12,049 bases of DNA from contig CAJZJY010000018.1 of the NCBI GenBank assembly GCA_916050055.1, forward strand, positions 1 through 12,049. Direction: 5' to 3'. Each line of letters opens with the position of its first letter. Positions within the stretch are counted from its first letter, which is position 1. This DNA is from an uncultured Streptococcus sp. Its GTDB lineage: Bacteria > Bacillota > Bacilli > Lactobacillales > Aerococcaceae. Below, piece after piece: positions 1-9,283 of the stretch. Made by a program: the position numbers and the translations under genes. The notes under the pieces are model-generated. The model was given only the letters and a program-made list of their open reading frames with translations, did no database searches and was not told where the DNA came from.

Positions 1-3000
1 CCGAAGCGGTCGATAAAGTCATCGAGCAATTCTTCATAAGCTTCCACGCTATCAATCGAGCGAATGCGTTTATACATCTCGATTTTTTGACGTTCGTCTT
101 GAATATAGCTTGCTGGAATATAGGCATCAATCTGTAAGTCGATTTCAACCGTTTCTTCCTCCGACTTCACTTCTTTCCCTTGTTTCTTCAACACGGCTTC
201 ACTTAATAATTGAGAATATAAATCGAATCCGACCGAATCGATAAATCCGTGCTGTTGTTTCCCAAGTAAATTCCCTGCCCCACGAATCGATAAATCGCGC
301 ATGGCAATCTTGAATCCAGAGCCAAGTTCTGTAAAGTCGCGCATCGCTTGCAGACGCTTCTCGCTGACTTCGGTTAATACTTTATCGGGTTGATACATGA
401 GGTACGCATAGGCAATGCGGTTTGTACGCCCAACACGTCCACGCAATTGATATAACTGCGATAGCCCCATATAATCGGCATTTTCAATAAAGAGAGTGTT
501 CACGTTTGGAATGTCCACCCCAGTTTCGATAATCGTGGTCGTCACTAACACATCGTATTCCCCCTCAATAAATTGGTAGAGAATATTCTCTAGCGTCGTC
601 TCACTCATTTGACCGTGAATTACACCGACACGACATCCTGGAACGAGCGCTCTCAGTTCGTCCGCCTTCTTCTCAATCGTTTCGACACGATTATATAAAT
701 AGAAGACTTGTCCGCCACGAGCCATCTCGCGTTCGATGCCGTCACGAATGGTCATCGGGTTTTGTTCCATCACGAAGGTTTGAACCGGATAACGGTTTGC
801 TGGTGGTGTCTCGATAACGGATAAATCACGCACTCCAAGCATGGACATATGGAGCGTTCTTGGAATTGGTGTTGCCGTCAGCGTCAATACGTCCACTTGC
901 GATTTCAATTGTTTCAAACGTTCCTTATGCTTCACTCCAAAGCGTTGTTCTTCGTCGACAATTAACAGTCCTAAGTCTAGAAACTGCACATCTTTTGAAA
1001 GCAGACGGTGAGTCCCAATGACGATATCCACTGCTCCTTTGCGAAGCTTCTCAATCGTTTCCTCTTGTTCTTTTTTACTGCGGAAACGACTTAATAATCC
1101 GATGGTAAATGGATAGTCCGAGAAGCGTTGTACGAAATTCTCGTAATGTTGCTCGGCAAGAATCGTTGTTGGTACTAAAACGGCCGCTTGTTTTCCATCC
1201 ATGACAGCCTTGAAGACTGCACGCATGGCTACTTCCGTCTTCCCATATCCAACGTCTCCGACAAGCAGACGGTCCATCGGTTTATCCTTTTGCATGTCTT
1301 CCTTAATTTCCGCCACACTTCGCAATTGGTCTTGCGTCTCCGTGTACGGAAAGGCTTGTTCGAATTCTTGTTGCTCCACCGTATCGCGGCTAAACGCATA
1401 GCCTTTTTCGGCGTCACGTTTGGCGTATAATTCGATGAGTTCATCGGCGATATCTTCAATCTTAGCAGTAACTTTACGTTTCGTCTTCGCCCATTCCGTA
1501 CCGCCCAATTTATTGAGTTTTGGAACTTTCGCATCAGACGAGACATATTTTTGAACGAGCTTAATTTGAGTCACCGGAACGAATAGATTTCCGCCATCTT
1601 GGTAGTGAATCGACATGTAGTCTTGGTGGATACCACCAATTTCGAGCGTCTCCATTCCTTGGTACACACCGACCCCGTGATTCACGTGAACCACATAGTC
1701 TCCAACAGCTAATTCGGTATAACTCTTCAAACGTTCTGCGTTCGAGATTTTTTGATTTCGTGGCGCACGTTTTGTGAGTTTATTGAATAATTCGCGTTCT
1801 GTTAAAATGGCAAATTTATCTTCTGGCAGTTCAAATCCATTGTGCATCTTGCCGACCATGATTTGCAGTTGCCCTTCCAGTACCGTCCCGTTTGAAATCA
1901 CACTCTTGATTTCAAAATCGGCAAAGGTTTGTTCGACCTTTTGCGCGCGTTTCGCATCATCGACTAAAACGATAACTGTTGCGCCTTGTTTTTTCCAGCG
2001 GTCCGCTTCGACTTTCACCATCGGCATTTGCGAGAAGAACTGTGTCATCGTGCGCGTCGTAATCGGATGAATCGCATCGAGCGCGAGTCTTCCGAGCCCT
2101 TTTTGGAAAATCGCTAAATACGTTCTCTTTAATGGACTTTCTTTTAACACTTTTCGCCCATCTTGAACAAGCGACAATCCCGAAGCAATCGCACCCGTTT
2201 CAATATGGTGCGTCTTCCAATAGCCCGCCTCTTCTTCTAACGATTTACTCTTTTCGATAAAACGAGCGTAGTCATCAATAATAAGGTACGCATCTTTAGA
2301 AACGTAATCTAATAAACTAGTCTTCTCAGGATAAATACATTCCAAGAAGTATGTTAAGTTCGATGGGATTTCCCCATTTTCTAATTGCGCATCGATGGCT
2401 TGTTGAATATTGGAGACTTGGGCTTTTCGCTCTTCACTTTGAGCCGCCTTCACATCCTTTTCATAGAGCGCATGAATCTTGGCTTGTGCCTTCCATACTG
2501 CTTCCTTTTGAAGTGGCAAGTCTGTGGCTGGTAAAATGCGCACCTCTTGAATCACATCCATCGAACGTTGCGTCTCCGCATTAAACGCACGAATCGAATC
2601 CACTTCTGTATCAAAGAAATCCAGACGCAGTGGATATTCTTGGTCTAATGGATAAATATCGACAATACTTCCACGAAGCGCAAATTCACCAGGAGTCGCG
2701 ACCATATTTTCACGGCGATATCCTAATTCCACTAACTGCTCCACAAAGGCATCCATCGATTCAATTTCAGACCCCATTGCGAGTTCAATCGAGCTCTTCT
2801 TCCATACCGCTGCTGGCACTAAGAGCTTTTGAATCCCAGAGAGCGGTACGATGACGATACCCTTTTGCCCACGACTTAAGAAATCAAGCGTGCGAATGCG
2901 TTGGCTCACCACATCCGGCGACACTACTGAGAAATCCGCCGCAAGCGACTCTTCTACCGGGAAAAGGTGTACAATCTCATCGTCATACCACTCCGATAGC

Positions 3001-3203
3001 TCTTCGTAGGTTTGCGTTGCTTGTAAGAGCGTTGGCGTCACAATCACTAATTGCTTGTCTAATCTCTCAAATACGCATGACTCGGCCAAATGCTTTACAG
3101 ATCCACTGAGACCTAGCACGAGTTGACTCTCATGTAAATCAAGAGTATCGAACCACTCTTTAAATCCTTTTAGTTTACTAATGGTTTGGTGCAATAATTG
3201 CAT
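1..3203 (-). CDS. mfd: Transcription-repair coupling factor Mfd, C-terminus missing at window edge
   Basis: Mfd is an ATP-driven DNA translocase that pushes stalled RNA polymerase off damaged template and recruits UvrA for nucleotide excision repair. Reading the minus strand from the ATG at 3203 gives 1067 open codons to the left edge; the family is usually about 1150-1180 residues, so roughly the last 100 (the end of the autoinhibitory TRCF domain) lie outside. The N-terminal third is UvrB-like (about residues 1-420). The RNA polymerase interaction domain begins near residue 500 with GDYVVHVNHGVGVYQG. The superfamily 2 motor has Walker A GDVGYGKT at 649-656, the DEEQ box at 750-753 followed by RFGVKHKERL, then TATPIPRTLHMS, and the TTIIETGVDIPN and QLRGRVGR motifs of the second RecA lobe. 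An AAGGAG site lies a few bases before the ATG. It follows pth as in many Firmicutes. No frameshift is visible. Identification is firm. Confidence 0.97.
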   Translation of the reverse strand, partial: MQLLHQTISKLKGFKEWFDTLDLHESQLVLGLSGSVKHLAESCVFERLDKQLVIVTPTLLQATQTYEELSEWYDDEIVHLFPVEESLAADFSVVSPDVVSQRIRTLDFLSRGQKGIVIVPLSGIQKLLVPAAVWKKSSIELAMGSEIESMDAFVEQLVELGYRRENMVATPGEFALRGSIVDIYPLDQEYPLRLDFFDTEVDSIRAFNAETQRSMDVIQEVRILPATDLPLQKEAVWKAQAKIHALYEKDVKAAQSEERKAQVSNIQQAIDAQLENGEIPSNLTYFLECIYPEKTSLLDYVSKDAYLIIDDYARFIEKSKSLEEEAGYWKTHHIETGAIASGLSLVQDGRKVLKESPLKRTYLAIFQKGLGRLALDAIHPITTRTMTQFFSQMPMVKVEADRWKKQGATVIVLVDDAKRAQKVEQTFADFEIKSVISNGTVLEGQLQIMVGKMHNGFELPEDKFAILTERELFNKLTKRAPRNQKISNAERLKSYTELAVGDYVVHVNHGVGVYQGMETLEIGGIHQDYMSIHYQDGGNLFVPVTQIKLVQKYVSSDAKVPKLNKLGGTEWAKTKRKVTAKIEDIADELIELYAKRDAEKGYAFSRDTVEQQEFEQAFPYTETQDQLRSVAEIKEDMQKDKPMDRLLVGDVGYGKTEVAMRAVFKAVMDGKQAAVLVPTTILAEQHYENFVQRFSDYPFTIGLLSRFRSKKEQEETIEKLRKGAVDIVIGTHRLLSKDVQFLDLGLLIVDEEQRFGVKHKERLKQLKSQVDVLTLTATPIPRTLHMSMLGVRDLSVIETPPANRYPVQTFVMEQNPMTIRDGIEREMARGGQVFYLYNRVETIEKKADELRALVPGCRVGVIHGQMSETTLENILYQFIEGEYDVLVTTTIIETGVDIPNVNTLFIENADYMGLSQLYQLRGRVGRTNRIAYAYLMYQPDKVLTEVSEKRLQAMRDFTELGSGFKIAMRDLSIRGAGNLLGKQQHGFIDSVGFDLYSQLLSEAVLKKQGKEVKSEEETVEIDLQIDAYIPASYIQDERQKIEMYKRIRSIDSVEAYEELLDDFIDRF

Positions 3204-3226
3204 AATGTTCTCCTTTTTCCAACGAC

Positions 3227-3260
3227 AAAAAGAGACCGCAAAAAAATTTGCAGCATCTCT
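3227..3260 (-). terminator. Imperfect terminator or attenuator hairpin between pth and mfd
   Basis: On the minus strand AGAGA and then GCAAA pair with TTTGC and TCTCT across a small internal loop (arms within 3231-3260), followed by a run of five T (to 3227). It sits just after the pth stop and 23 bases before the mfd start, directly upstream of the mfd ribosome binding site. No separate mfd promoter is evident after it, so partial read-through (attenuation) is more likely than full termination. This is inferred from base pairing only. Confidence 0.5.
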
Positions 3261-3273
3261 TTCCCTCTATTTG

Positions 3274-3834
3274 TTAATTAAATTGATTCATTGTTTTGAC
3301 GAAATCGCTCGTTTCAATCCACGAACGAATCGCATCGACACTCTTTTGCACTGCAAAAATAATGTCCTCTTCTTCCTCTTTTTCAAAACGGTTGAGCACG
3401 TGTCCTACGACCGTACGCCCATCTTTTGGACGACCAACCCCAACCTTAATACGGTTAAACTCGCTAGTACCCAGGCACGAAATAATACTCTTAATTCCGT
3501 TATGACCTCCGGCACCACCTTTTTGACGAAGACGAATCTTTCCAACCGGCAGATCCATATCATCATAAACCACAAGCAAGTCTTCGATTCCAATTTTAAA
3601 ATAATTCATCAGCGGACGAATCGCTTCACCCGATAAGTTCATAAACGTCAACGGCTTCATGAAGATGACTTTTTCGCCACCGATTTGTACCTGCGCAAAA
3701 ACTGCATCGAAGAGCGCCTTATCAAAATCAAACTTCTCTTGATAGGCCACTTCATCCATTGTCATGAATCCGACATTATGTCTTGTCCCTTTATACTTTG
3801 CTCCAGGATTCCCTAGACCAACGACTAATTTCAT
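3274..3834 (-). CDS. pth: Peptidyl-tRNA hydrolase
   Basis: Pth cleaves the ester bond of peptidyl-tRNAs released from stalled ribosomes and so recycles tRNA; it is a cytosolic monomer and normally essential. The 186-residue product has the usual family length. It opens with the signature LVVGLGNPG and has catalytic His19 in GTRHNVGF. The other expected active-site residues are present: Asn9, Asn66 in TFMNLSGEA, Asp91 in YDDMDLPVG and Asn112 in GGAGGHNGIKSI. The ATG at 3834 is preceded by a modest GGTGA site and, further upstream, by an extended -10 promoter. It is transcribed ahead of mfd with a 70-base gap. The catalytic set is intact. Confidence 0.97.
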   Translation of the reverse strand: MKLVVGLGNPGAKYKGTRHNVGFMTMDEVAYQEKFDFDKALFDAVFAQVQIGGEKVIFMKPLTFMNLSGEAIRPLMNYFKIGIEDLLVVYDDMDLPVGKIRLRQKGGAGGHNGIKSIISCLGTSEFNRIKVGVGRPKDGRTVVGHVLNRFEKEEEEDIIFAVQKSVDAIRSWIETSDFVKTMNQFN

Positions 3835-3867
3835 ACTTTCACCTATTCTTTTTTCTTCTATCTTGCT

Positions 3868-3876
3868 ATTATACCA
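3868..3876 (-). promoter_or_regulatory. Extended -10 promoter element for pth-mfd
   Basis: On the minus strand this reads TGGTATAAT, a perfect TATAAT with the extended TGn motif. It is about 34 bases upstream of the pth start codon. No good TTGACA-like -35 box sits 17 bases upstream, which is tolerated when the extended -10 is strong. It faces away from the ldh promoter. Confidence 0.7.
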
Positions 3877-3923
3877 TACCCCTACACCGTCCCGTTATTA
3901 ATTCACTTTTTCACGAAATTGTG

Positions 3924-5009
<1,086 letters not shown>

Positions 5010-5018
5010 TGAAATCAC

Positions 5019-5058
5019 AAAAACACCGTACCAAGAAAATTTCTTGGTACGGTGTTTT
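5019..5058. terminator. Bidirectional intrinsic terminator shared by ldh and the rapZ-DUF554 operon
   Basis: An almost perfect palindrome centred on 5039 pairs 5020-5038 with 5040-5058; the core is CACCGTACCAAG with CTTGGTACGGTG. It has T residues at the right end for plus-strand transcripts and A residues at the left end, which become U on minus-strand transcripts. It lies 10 bases after the ldh stop and 8 bases past the stop of the convergent DUF554 gene, so it can end both transcripts. Confidence 0.92.
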
Positions 5059-5066
5059 CCATTTTC

Positions 5067-5756
5067 TTAAAATAACGCAAATAGCGGTACAAGTAGAATC
5101 GGCATAAAAATGGCTGGCAAGAAGTTTAATACTTTAATCTTCGTAATCCCTAGTAAGTTCATTGCTAAGCCGACTAAAAGAACCGACCCAACCGCGGACA
5201 TCGATACGGTTACCACATCATTTAAATGAGGCGCCACTAGTTGAGACAAGCCCACTAAAATTAACTCATATGCAATGACCGCCACTGCAGAAAGCCCTAC
5301 TCCAATCCCTTCCGTTGCCGCAAGGAAAATTGAAGTAATCCCATCTAATACCGACTTCGTTTGAAGTAACGCTGGATCTCCAGTAATTCCTAACTGGATA
5401 GACCCCATTGTGGCAAGTGCCCCCACGCAGAAAATCATTACTGCCGCGACGAACCCTTCTCCGATATTTAAATTGTTTTCTTTGCCTTTGGATGCCTTCT
5501 CCTGAAGCCAGTCTGAAAACTTACGTACTCGCTCCTCCATTTGAAGTCCTTCTCCGACAACGCCCCCACATACCAGAGATAAAATCATAATCAAGCTATT
5601 CGGGATTTGAATCGCGCCTTTAATTCCGACTAGGAATACACATAGCGCTAACCCTTGCATGATATGTTGCGCGAAACGCTCTGAAATAATGTGTCGTAAA
5701 AACACACCCGCAAGCGCTCCGATGACAATTGCTGTCCCGTTTATTAATATAATCAC
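5067..5756 (-). CDS. DUF554 family integral membrane protein (YdfK/YqgA-like)
   Basis: This is a 229-residue polytopic membrane protein of the DUF554 family, whose biochemical function is not established. Hydrophobic segments fall at about residues 3-20, 29-47, 53-70, 101-120, 140-165, 180-200 and 205-228. A charged cytoplasmic-looking stretch (MEERVRKFSDWLQEKASKGKE) lies near 73-93. The conserved GEGFVAAVMIFCVGALATMGSIQ, the TGDPALLQTKSVLDGITS block and the small-residue-rich helices are typical of the family. The start is GTG at 5756, 8-9 bases after an AAGGAG site; the nearby upstream ATG reads into a stop after six codons, so GTG is the reasonable choice. It is the last gene of the rapZ operon, 52 bases after ssb. 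The family assignment is firm; the role is unknown. Confidence 0.85.
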   Translation of the reverse strand: MIILINGTAIVIGALAGVFLRHIISERFAQHIMQGLALCVFLVGIKGAIQIPNSLIMILSLVCGGVVGEGLQMEERVRKFSDWLQEKASKGKENNLNIGEGFVAAVMIFCVGALATMGSIQLGITGDPALLQTKSVLDGITSIFLAATEGIGVGLSAVAVIAYELILVGLSQLVAPHLNDVVTVSMSAVGSVLLVGLAMNLLGITKIKVLNFLPAIFMPILLVPLFALF

Positions 5757-5785
5757 TCGAAAAACTCCTTCATTTTATACGTCCA

Positions 5786-5809
5786 GTGAAGGAATTTCTC
5801 TCCTTACAC
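5786..5809 (-). repeat. Small hairpin between ssb and the DUF554 gene
   Basis: On the minus strand GTG-AAGGA pairs with TCCTTCAC around a 7-base loop, with one bulged base, starting at the last base of the ssb stop codon. It has no following T run, so it is not a standard terminator. It could protect the upstream mRNA end or be a processing site. Confidence 0.35.
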
Positions 5810-6189
5810 TATTCCACAAACAAACTTTGCGGATCTTCAAAAGGACTTGCACCGTCCTCTTCAGTCTCGTGTTTTCTCTCTAAGAAGTACACTTCTTCAA
5901 TCACCACTTCGGTCACATACACTTCTTGATGATTCTTGTTAGTGTAGCGACGGGTATTGAGTCGCCCTTCCACGCCAATACGGTCTCCCTTTTTGACAAA
6001 CTTGCCGATACGTTCTGCAATTTTACCCCAGGCGACCACTTGGATAAAGTGTGAATGATAGGAATCATCACTGTTTCGGTATACATTTTGTACTGCGATG
6101 GTATTATTAAACACACTCTTTCCGGAAGGTTGAAGCTGTTGCACCTCTACCTCTTTGACAACACGACCAATTAAAGATACTAAGTTCAT
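5809..6189 (-). CDS. ssb: Short single-stranded DNA-binding protein (SsbB-like paralogue)
   Basis: This 126-residue protein is one OB fold that binds single-stranded DNA. The family signatures are clear: an N-terminal MNLVSLIGRVVKEVEV, FIQVVAWGKIAERIGKFVKKG around Trp54, and GDRIGVEGRLNTRRY leading to VYVTEVVIEEVYFLERK. After about residue 105 only a 20-residue acidic tail remains. It has no glycine/glutamine-rich linker and ends in SLFVE rather than the DDDLPF-type tip that recruits partner proteins. It therefore resembles the short competence-type SsbB of Bacillus more than the housekeeping SSB, which is normally encoded between rpsF and rpsR. AGGAGG sits 8 bases before the ATG. It lies 50 bases after whiA in the same operon. 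SSB family membership is near certain; the paralogue class is inferred. Confidence 0.9.
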   Translation of the reverse strand: MNLVSLIGRVVKEVEVQQLQPSGKSVFNNTIAVQNVYRNSDDSYHSHFIQVVAWGKIAERIGKFVKKGDRIGVEGRLNTRRYTNKNHQEVYVTEVVIEEVYFLERKHETEEDGASPFEDPQSLFVE

Positions 6190-6201
6190 AAGACGAACCT
6201 C

Positions 6202-6219
6202 CTATAGTTTTTTCTATAG
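6202..6219 (-). promoter_or_regulatory. Hairpin touching the ssb ribosome binding site
   Basis: CTATAG occurs twice, separated by six A on the minus strand. The repeats can pair into a 6-bp stem with an A6 loop. The downstream arm overlaps the first two bases of the AGGAGG (6198-6203) that serves ssb, so the stem could limit ribosome access. Each CTATAG is itself palindromic, so this may also be coincidental. Confidence 0.35.
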
Positions 6220-6239
6220 TAAGCTACGTCCAGATACTT

Positions 6240-7190
6240 CTAATTGGCTTTTCCTTCTTCTCTCAATTTTTGAGAAAATTCAGAAATCTTACGCAGTCTG
6301 TGGTTTACCCCTGATTTTGAGATAGGTCCAGAAGGTAACATTTCGCCTAACTCTTTCAAACTAATTTCTGGATTCTCTAAACGGATTTTTGCAATATCCG
6401 ATAATTTATCCGGCAAGGCATCGAGCCCTACCGTATCTTCAATATATTGAATCTCTTCGATTTGACGAGTGGCTGCGTTCACCACTTTATTAATATTGGC
6501 ATTCTCGCAGTTTACTAAACGATTCGCCGTATTTCGCATATCGCGAATGATTCGGATATCTTCAAAATGCAGCATCGCTTTCGAAGCATGAATCACGGCA
6601 AGGAAGTCTGCAATTTTCTCGGCTTCTTTCAAGTACGTGATATACCCCTTACGACGTTCAATCGTTCTGGCATTCAACCCAAACGCATTCATCATCTGAC
6701 AAATATCGTCGTTATGCTCTTCGTAAATCGAATAAATCTCTAAGTGATAACGGCTCGTTTTCGGGTCATTAATCGAACCACCAGCCAGAAACGCCCCACG
6801 AAGGTAGGCACGCATCTTCTCTTCGTCTTCACGAACATTTTCTGGAACGCGCATATTAAATAAGCCGCTCGACTTGATATTCAAGTCTTCCAGAATCTCT
6901 TCTGTTCCGTGTTTTAAACGTACGATATACACATTGTTCTTCTTCAGTTTCATCTTACGGCGAACCAAGAGTTCACTTTCCACTTGATAATACTTCTTCA
7001 AGAGCACATAAATCCGTCTGGCAATCGTCGCGTTTTCCGTTTGGATATTTAAAATCAATTGACGATTCAAAATCCCAACCGCCCCATTCATTCGAATGAG
7101 CGCCGCAAGTTCATATTTTGAATAATCATATTGCACTTCTAGTTGCGTTAGTTCTTGTTTTGTTTCTGCAGCAAATGATAATAAGGACAC
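6240..7190 (-). CDS. whiA: Cell-division and sporulation-type regulator WhiA
   Basis: WhiA is a DNA-binding protein with a degenerate LAGLIDADG homing-endonuclease fold and a C-terminal helix-turn-helix. In Bacillus it affects cell division and chromosome segregation; in Streptomyces it is a sporulation transcription factor. The product here is 316 residues from the GTG at 7190 ([16 protein letters not shown]). It contains the LAGLIDADG-like [15 protein letters not shown] near 129-142. The C-terminal helix-turn-helix near 274-306 includes [10 protein letters not shown] and [14 protein letters not shown] longer frame opens at an ATG at 7217, but that would translate the AAGGAGG site itself; the GTG lies 6 bases after that site and gives normal family length. 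The stop is TAG. It lies in the conserved order rapZ-yvcK-whiA. Confidence 0.95.
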   Translation of the reverse strand: MSLLSFAAETKQELTQLEVQYDYSKYELAALIRMNGAVGILNRQLILNIQTENATIARRIYVLLKKYYQVESELLVRRKMKLKKNNVYIVRLKHGTEEILEDLNIKSSGLFNMRVPENVREDEEKMRAYLRGAFLAGGSINDPKTSRYHLEIYSIYEEHNDDICQMMNAFGLNARTIERRKGYITYLKEAEKIADFLAVIHASKAMLHFEDIRIIRDMRNTANRLVNCENANINKVVNAATRQIEEIQYIEDTVGLDALPDKLSDIAKIRLENPEISLKELGEMLPSGPISKSGVNHRLRKISEFSQKLREEGKAN

Positions 7191-7222
7191 AGGCCTCCTC
7201 CTTTCTCTTCTAATCATGTTGA

Positions 7223-7249
7223 AGGAGCCAAGAGGAAGTCTTGGCTCCT
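7223..7249 (-). promoter_or_regulatory. 11-bp stem-loop between yvcK and whiA
   Basis: AGGAGCCAAGA (7223-7233) pairs perfectly with TCTTGGCTCCT (7239-7249) around a 5-base loop. It starts about 13 bases past the yvcK stop and ends about 20 bases before the whiA ribosome binding site. On the coding (minus) strand no T run follows, so full termination is unlikely. On the plus strand it is followed by ATTTTATTTG, so it could stop antisense transcription. A processing or 3'-end stabilising stem within the operon mRNA is my best guess. Confidence 0.6.
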
Positions 7250-7262
7250 ATTTTATTTGTTA

Positions 7263-8294
7263 TTATTCAATTCGTGCACTTTGTAGGAGTCGGAATAATT
7301 CATCGATGACTTTTTCACCATCATGGTATACGCCTTTTTCGCGTAATTTAATAAAGTCAGACGACACTACTCGGCATCCCTCATCGCGCAATCCTTGGAA
7401 GTCGTACTTCACTTGGTAAAGATACTCTTCGTTCTTTTGTTGATTTAAGTACTCTTCTGGCACTGCCTCTGTATTCACAAGAACAGTGTCAATAAATTTA
7501 GTTCCTAAATGGTCATGCAGCACACGTACATGATCTGCATCGGTAAAGTGTTCCGTTTCACCAAGTTGCGTCATGATGTTACAGATGTACACCACTTCCG
7601 CTTTCGTTTCGCAAACGGCTTGACCGATATCGCTAATCATTAAGTTTGGCAAGATACTAGTATAAAGACTACCAGGTCCTAGTACAACCATATCGGCTTC
7701 CATAATCGCATTGATGACTTCACGTGCCGCCATTGGAGTTCGGCTTTCATCGGGTTTACGATTTTCGTCGTAACAATGCACGGAAACTCGCTTAATCTTC
7801 TTGCGATATTTAACAAGTTCCGCTTCCCCGTCCACAATCGTTCCATCTTGGAATTCAGCACGGAGTAATAATGGCTCTTCAGCGGCAGGATACACATGTC
7901 CTTCCACCGCCATCATACGGCTTAGAAGACGAATCGCATCGAAAATATTTCCACGCATCTCTGTTAAGGCCGCAATAATTAAGTTCCCAATCGCATGTCC
8001 GGCGAAGAATTGATCGTCGGAATTGAAACGATATTGGAAAATTTCTTTTTGTAAAGCGTTCATCGGAGAAAGAGCAATCATACAGTTTCGAATATCTCCT
8101 GGTGGCACAACGTTCATATAGTCTCGAATGATTCCTGAACTTCCACCATCATCGGCAACCGTTACAATCGCAGTTACATCCGCATCTCTCTTACGAAGGT
8201 TTCTCAAGAGAACAGGAAGCCCTGTTCCTCCACCAATAACGGTGATTTTAGGACCTTTCTTTCTCGGAGGATTTGGTGTTACCTCGAACATCAT
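7263..8294 (-). CDS. yvcK: Gluconeogenesis factor YvcK/GlmR (CofD-like, UDP-GlcNAc binding)
   Basis: YvcK (GlmR) belongs to the CofD-like fold. In Bacillus and Listeria it binds UDP-GlcNAc, promotes amino-sugar precursor synthesis and is needed for growth on gluconeogenic carbon and for cell-wall integrity. The 343-residue product has the family motifs in order: [18 protein letters not shown] (16-33), [11 protein letters not shown] (45-55), VPPGDIRNC (63-71), GHAIGNLII (99-107) and [13 protein letters not shown] (206-218). The ATG at 8294 overlaps the rapZ TGA by four bases (ATGA), indicating translational coupling; a second ATG follows immediately. The start could be either ATG. Confidence 0.96.
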   Translation of the reverse strand: MMFEVTPNPPRKKGPKITVIGGGTGLPVLLRNLRKRDADVTAIVTVADDGGSSGIIRDYMNVVPPGDIRNCMIALSPMNALQKEIFQYRFNSDDQFFAGHAIGNLIIAALTEMRGNIFDAIRLLSRMMAVEGHVYPAAEEPLLLRAEFQDGTIVDGEAELVKYRKKIKRVSVHCYDENRKPDESRTPMAAREVINAIMEADMVVLGPGSLYTSILPNLMISDIGQAVCETKAEVVYICNIMTQLGETEHFTDADHVRVLHDHLGTKFIDTVLVNTEAVPEEYLNQQKNEEYLYQVKYDFQGLRDEGCRVVSSDFIKLREKGVYHDGEKVIDELFRLLQSARIE

Positions 8295-9181
8295 GATCGT
8301 CCATTCCCTTCTTTACGACGGTCTTTGTCACGATGAGAGATTTTCACGTTATAAGAGTCTGATAATAATTCGCGTCCGATACGTTCAGCAAAAGCTACAG
8401 AACGGTGTTGACCACCAGTACATCCGATGGCAATCGTCACGCTCGATTTTCCTTCTTTTTTGTAGCCTGGAATTGAGAAGTCGAGTAAGTCCATCAATTT
8501 ATGATAGAACGTCTTCGCTTCTGGTTGGCTCATGACATAATCATACACAGGTTCATCTAGCCCAGTTAGTGGACGTAACTCTGCAATATAGTGTGGATTT
8601 GGTAAGAAACGTACATCCATCACGACATCCGCATCGATTGGAAGTCCATATTTAAATCCAAATGACATCACTTGGATCGTGAAAATTCCTTCGCTGCCTG
8701 TAGAGAAGGCTTGCATGATTTCTTCACGTAATTTACGAGGTGAAAGATTTGTTGTATCAATCACTTTTTGCGCACGTGTCTTAATATCTTGCAATAAACG
8801 ACGTTCCGCAATAATGCCATCGTAAATACGACCATCACTTGCTAGAGGGTGCGTTCTTCTTGTTTCTTTGTAACGAGAAACAAGCGCATCATCGCTCGCT
8901 TCTAAGAATAAAATTTTTGTTGTAATAAATGATGTGTTATCAAGTCCTGCAATGGCTGACATGATTTCATCAAAGAATGCGCGTGAACGTAAGTCGATTA
9001 CGAGCGCAATTTTTGTAATTTTTCCTGATTCTTTTACTAATTCCCAAAATTTTGGTAGAAGACTTGGCGGCATATTATCGACACAGAAATATCCCATGTC
9101 TTCGAAACTTTGCATTGCAACAGTTTTCCCTGCCCCACTCATACCTGTAATGACGACTAATTCTAATTGATCTACTGCCAT
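8291..9181 (-). CDS. rapZ: RapZ/YvcJ family nucleotide-binding protein
   Basis: RapZ-family proteins bind nucleotides. In E. coli RapZ is an adaptor that delivers the sRNA GlmZ to RNase E and senses glucosamine-6-phosphate; the Bacillus orthologue YvcJ hydrolyses GTP and affects competence. The product is 296 residues from the ATG at 9181. Walker A GMSGAGKT is at 13-20 and a Walker B-like VIDLRSR at 61-67. The C-terminal domain carries [12 protein letters not shown] (187-198) and [10 protein letters not shown] (253-262), the conserved ligand-binding loop. An upstream ATG at 9187 is only one base from the AGGAG; the ATG at 9181 is 7 bases away and is preferred. It is the first gene of the operon. 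Whether it has any RNA role here cannot be read from the sequence. Confidence 0.96.
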   Translation of the reverse strand: MAVDQLELVVITGMSGAGKTVAMQSFEDMGYFCVDNMPPSLLPKFWELVKESGKITKIALVIDLRSRAFFDEIMSAIAGLDNTSFITTKILFLEASDDALVSRYKETRRTHPLASDGRIYDGIIAERRLLQDIKTRAQKVIDTTNLSPRKLREEIMQAFSTGSEGIFTIQVMSFGFKYGLPIDADVVMDVRFLPNPHYIAELRPLTGLDEPVYDYVMSQPEAKTFYHKLMDLLDFSIPGYKKEGKSSVTIAIGCTGGQHRSVAFAERIGRELLSDSYNVKISHRDKDRRKEGNGRS

Positions 9182-9220
9182 TGTCATTCTCCTATCTCAA
9201 ACGATATTGTTATCTTTACA

Positions 9221-9251
9221 ATTATAACACATCCGGGCGTGTCATTGTTAA
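9221..9251 (-). promoter_or_regulatory. Promoter of the rapZ-yvcK-whiA-ssb-DUF554 operon
   Basis: On the minus strand TGTTATAAT (9221-9229) is an extended -10 with a perfect TATAAT. TTAACA at 9246-9251 could act as a -35 box but with a long 19-base spacer, so the extended -10 probably does most of the work. It lies about 40 bases upstream of the rapZ start and is the only convincing promoter seen for the five genes. Confidence 0.75.
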
Positions 9252-9283
9252 CTTTTTAGCGAAAACACCCCCTTTTATCGCAC

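Noticed and set aside
1188..2854. Plus-strand open frames and a 105-codon minus frame inside mfd
   Set aside because: They overlap the continuous Mfd frame with all helicase motifs, have no ribosome binding sites and give low-complexity products.
3181..3636. A 151-codon plus-strand frame over pth
   Set aside because: It lies antisense to a complete Pth with an intact active site and covers the pth-mfd hairpin; there is no ribosome binding site.
7191..7217. Nine-residue N-terminal extension of WhiA from the ATG at 7217
   Set aside because: It would translate the AAGGAGG ribosome binding site; the GTG at 7190 has correct spacing and gives family length.
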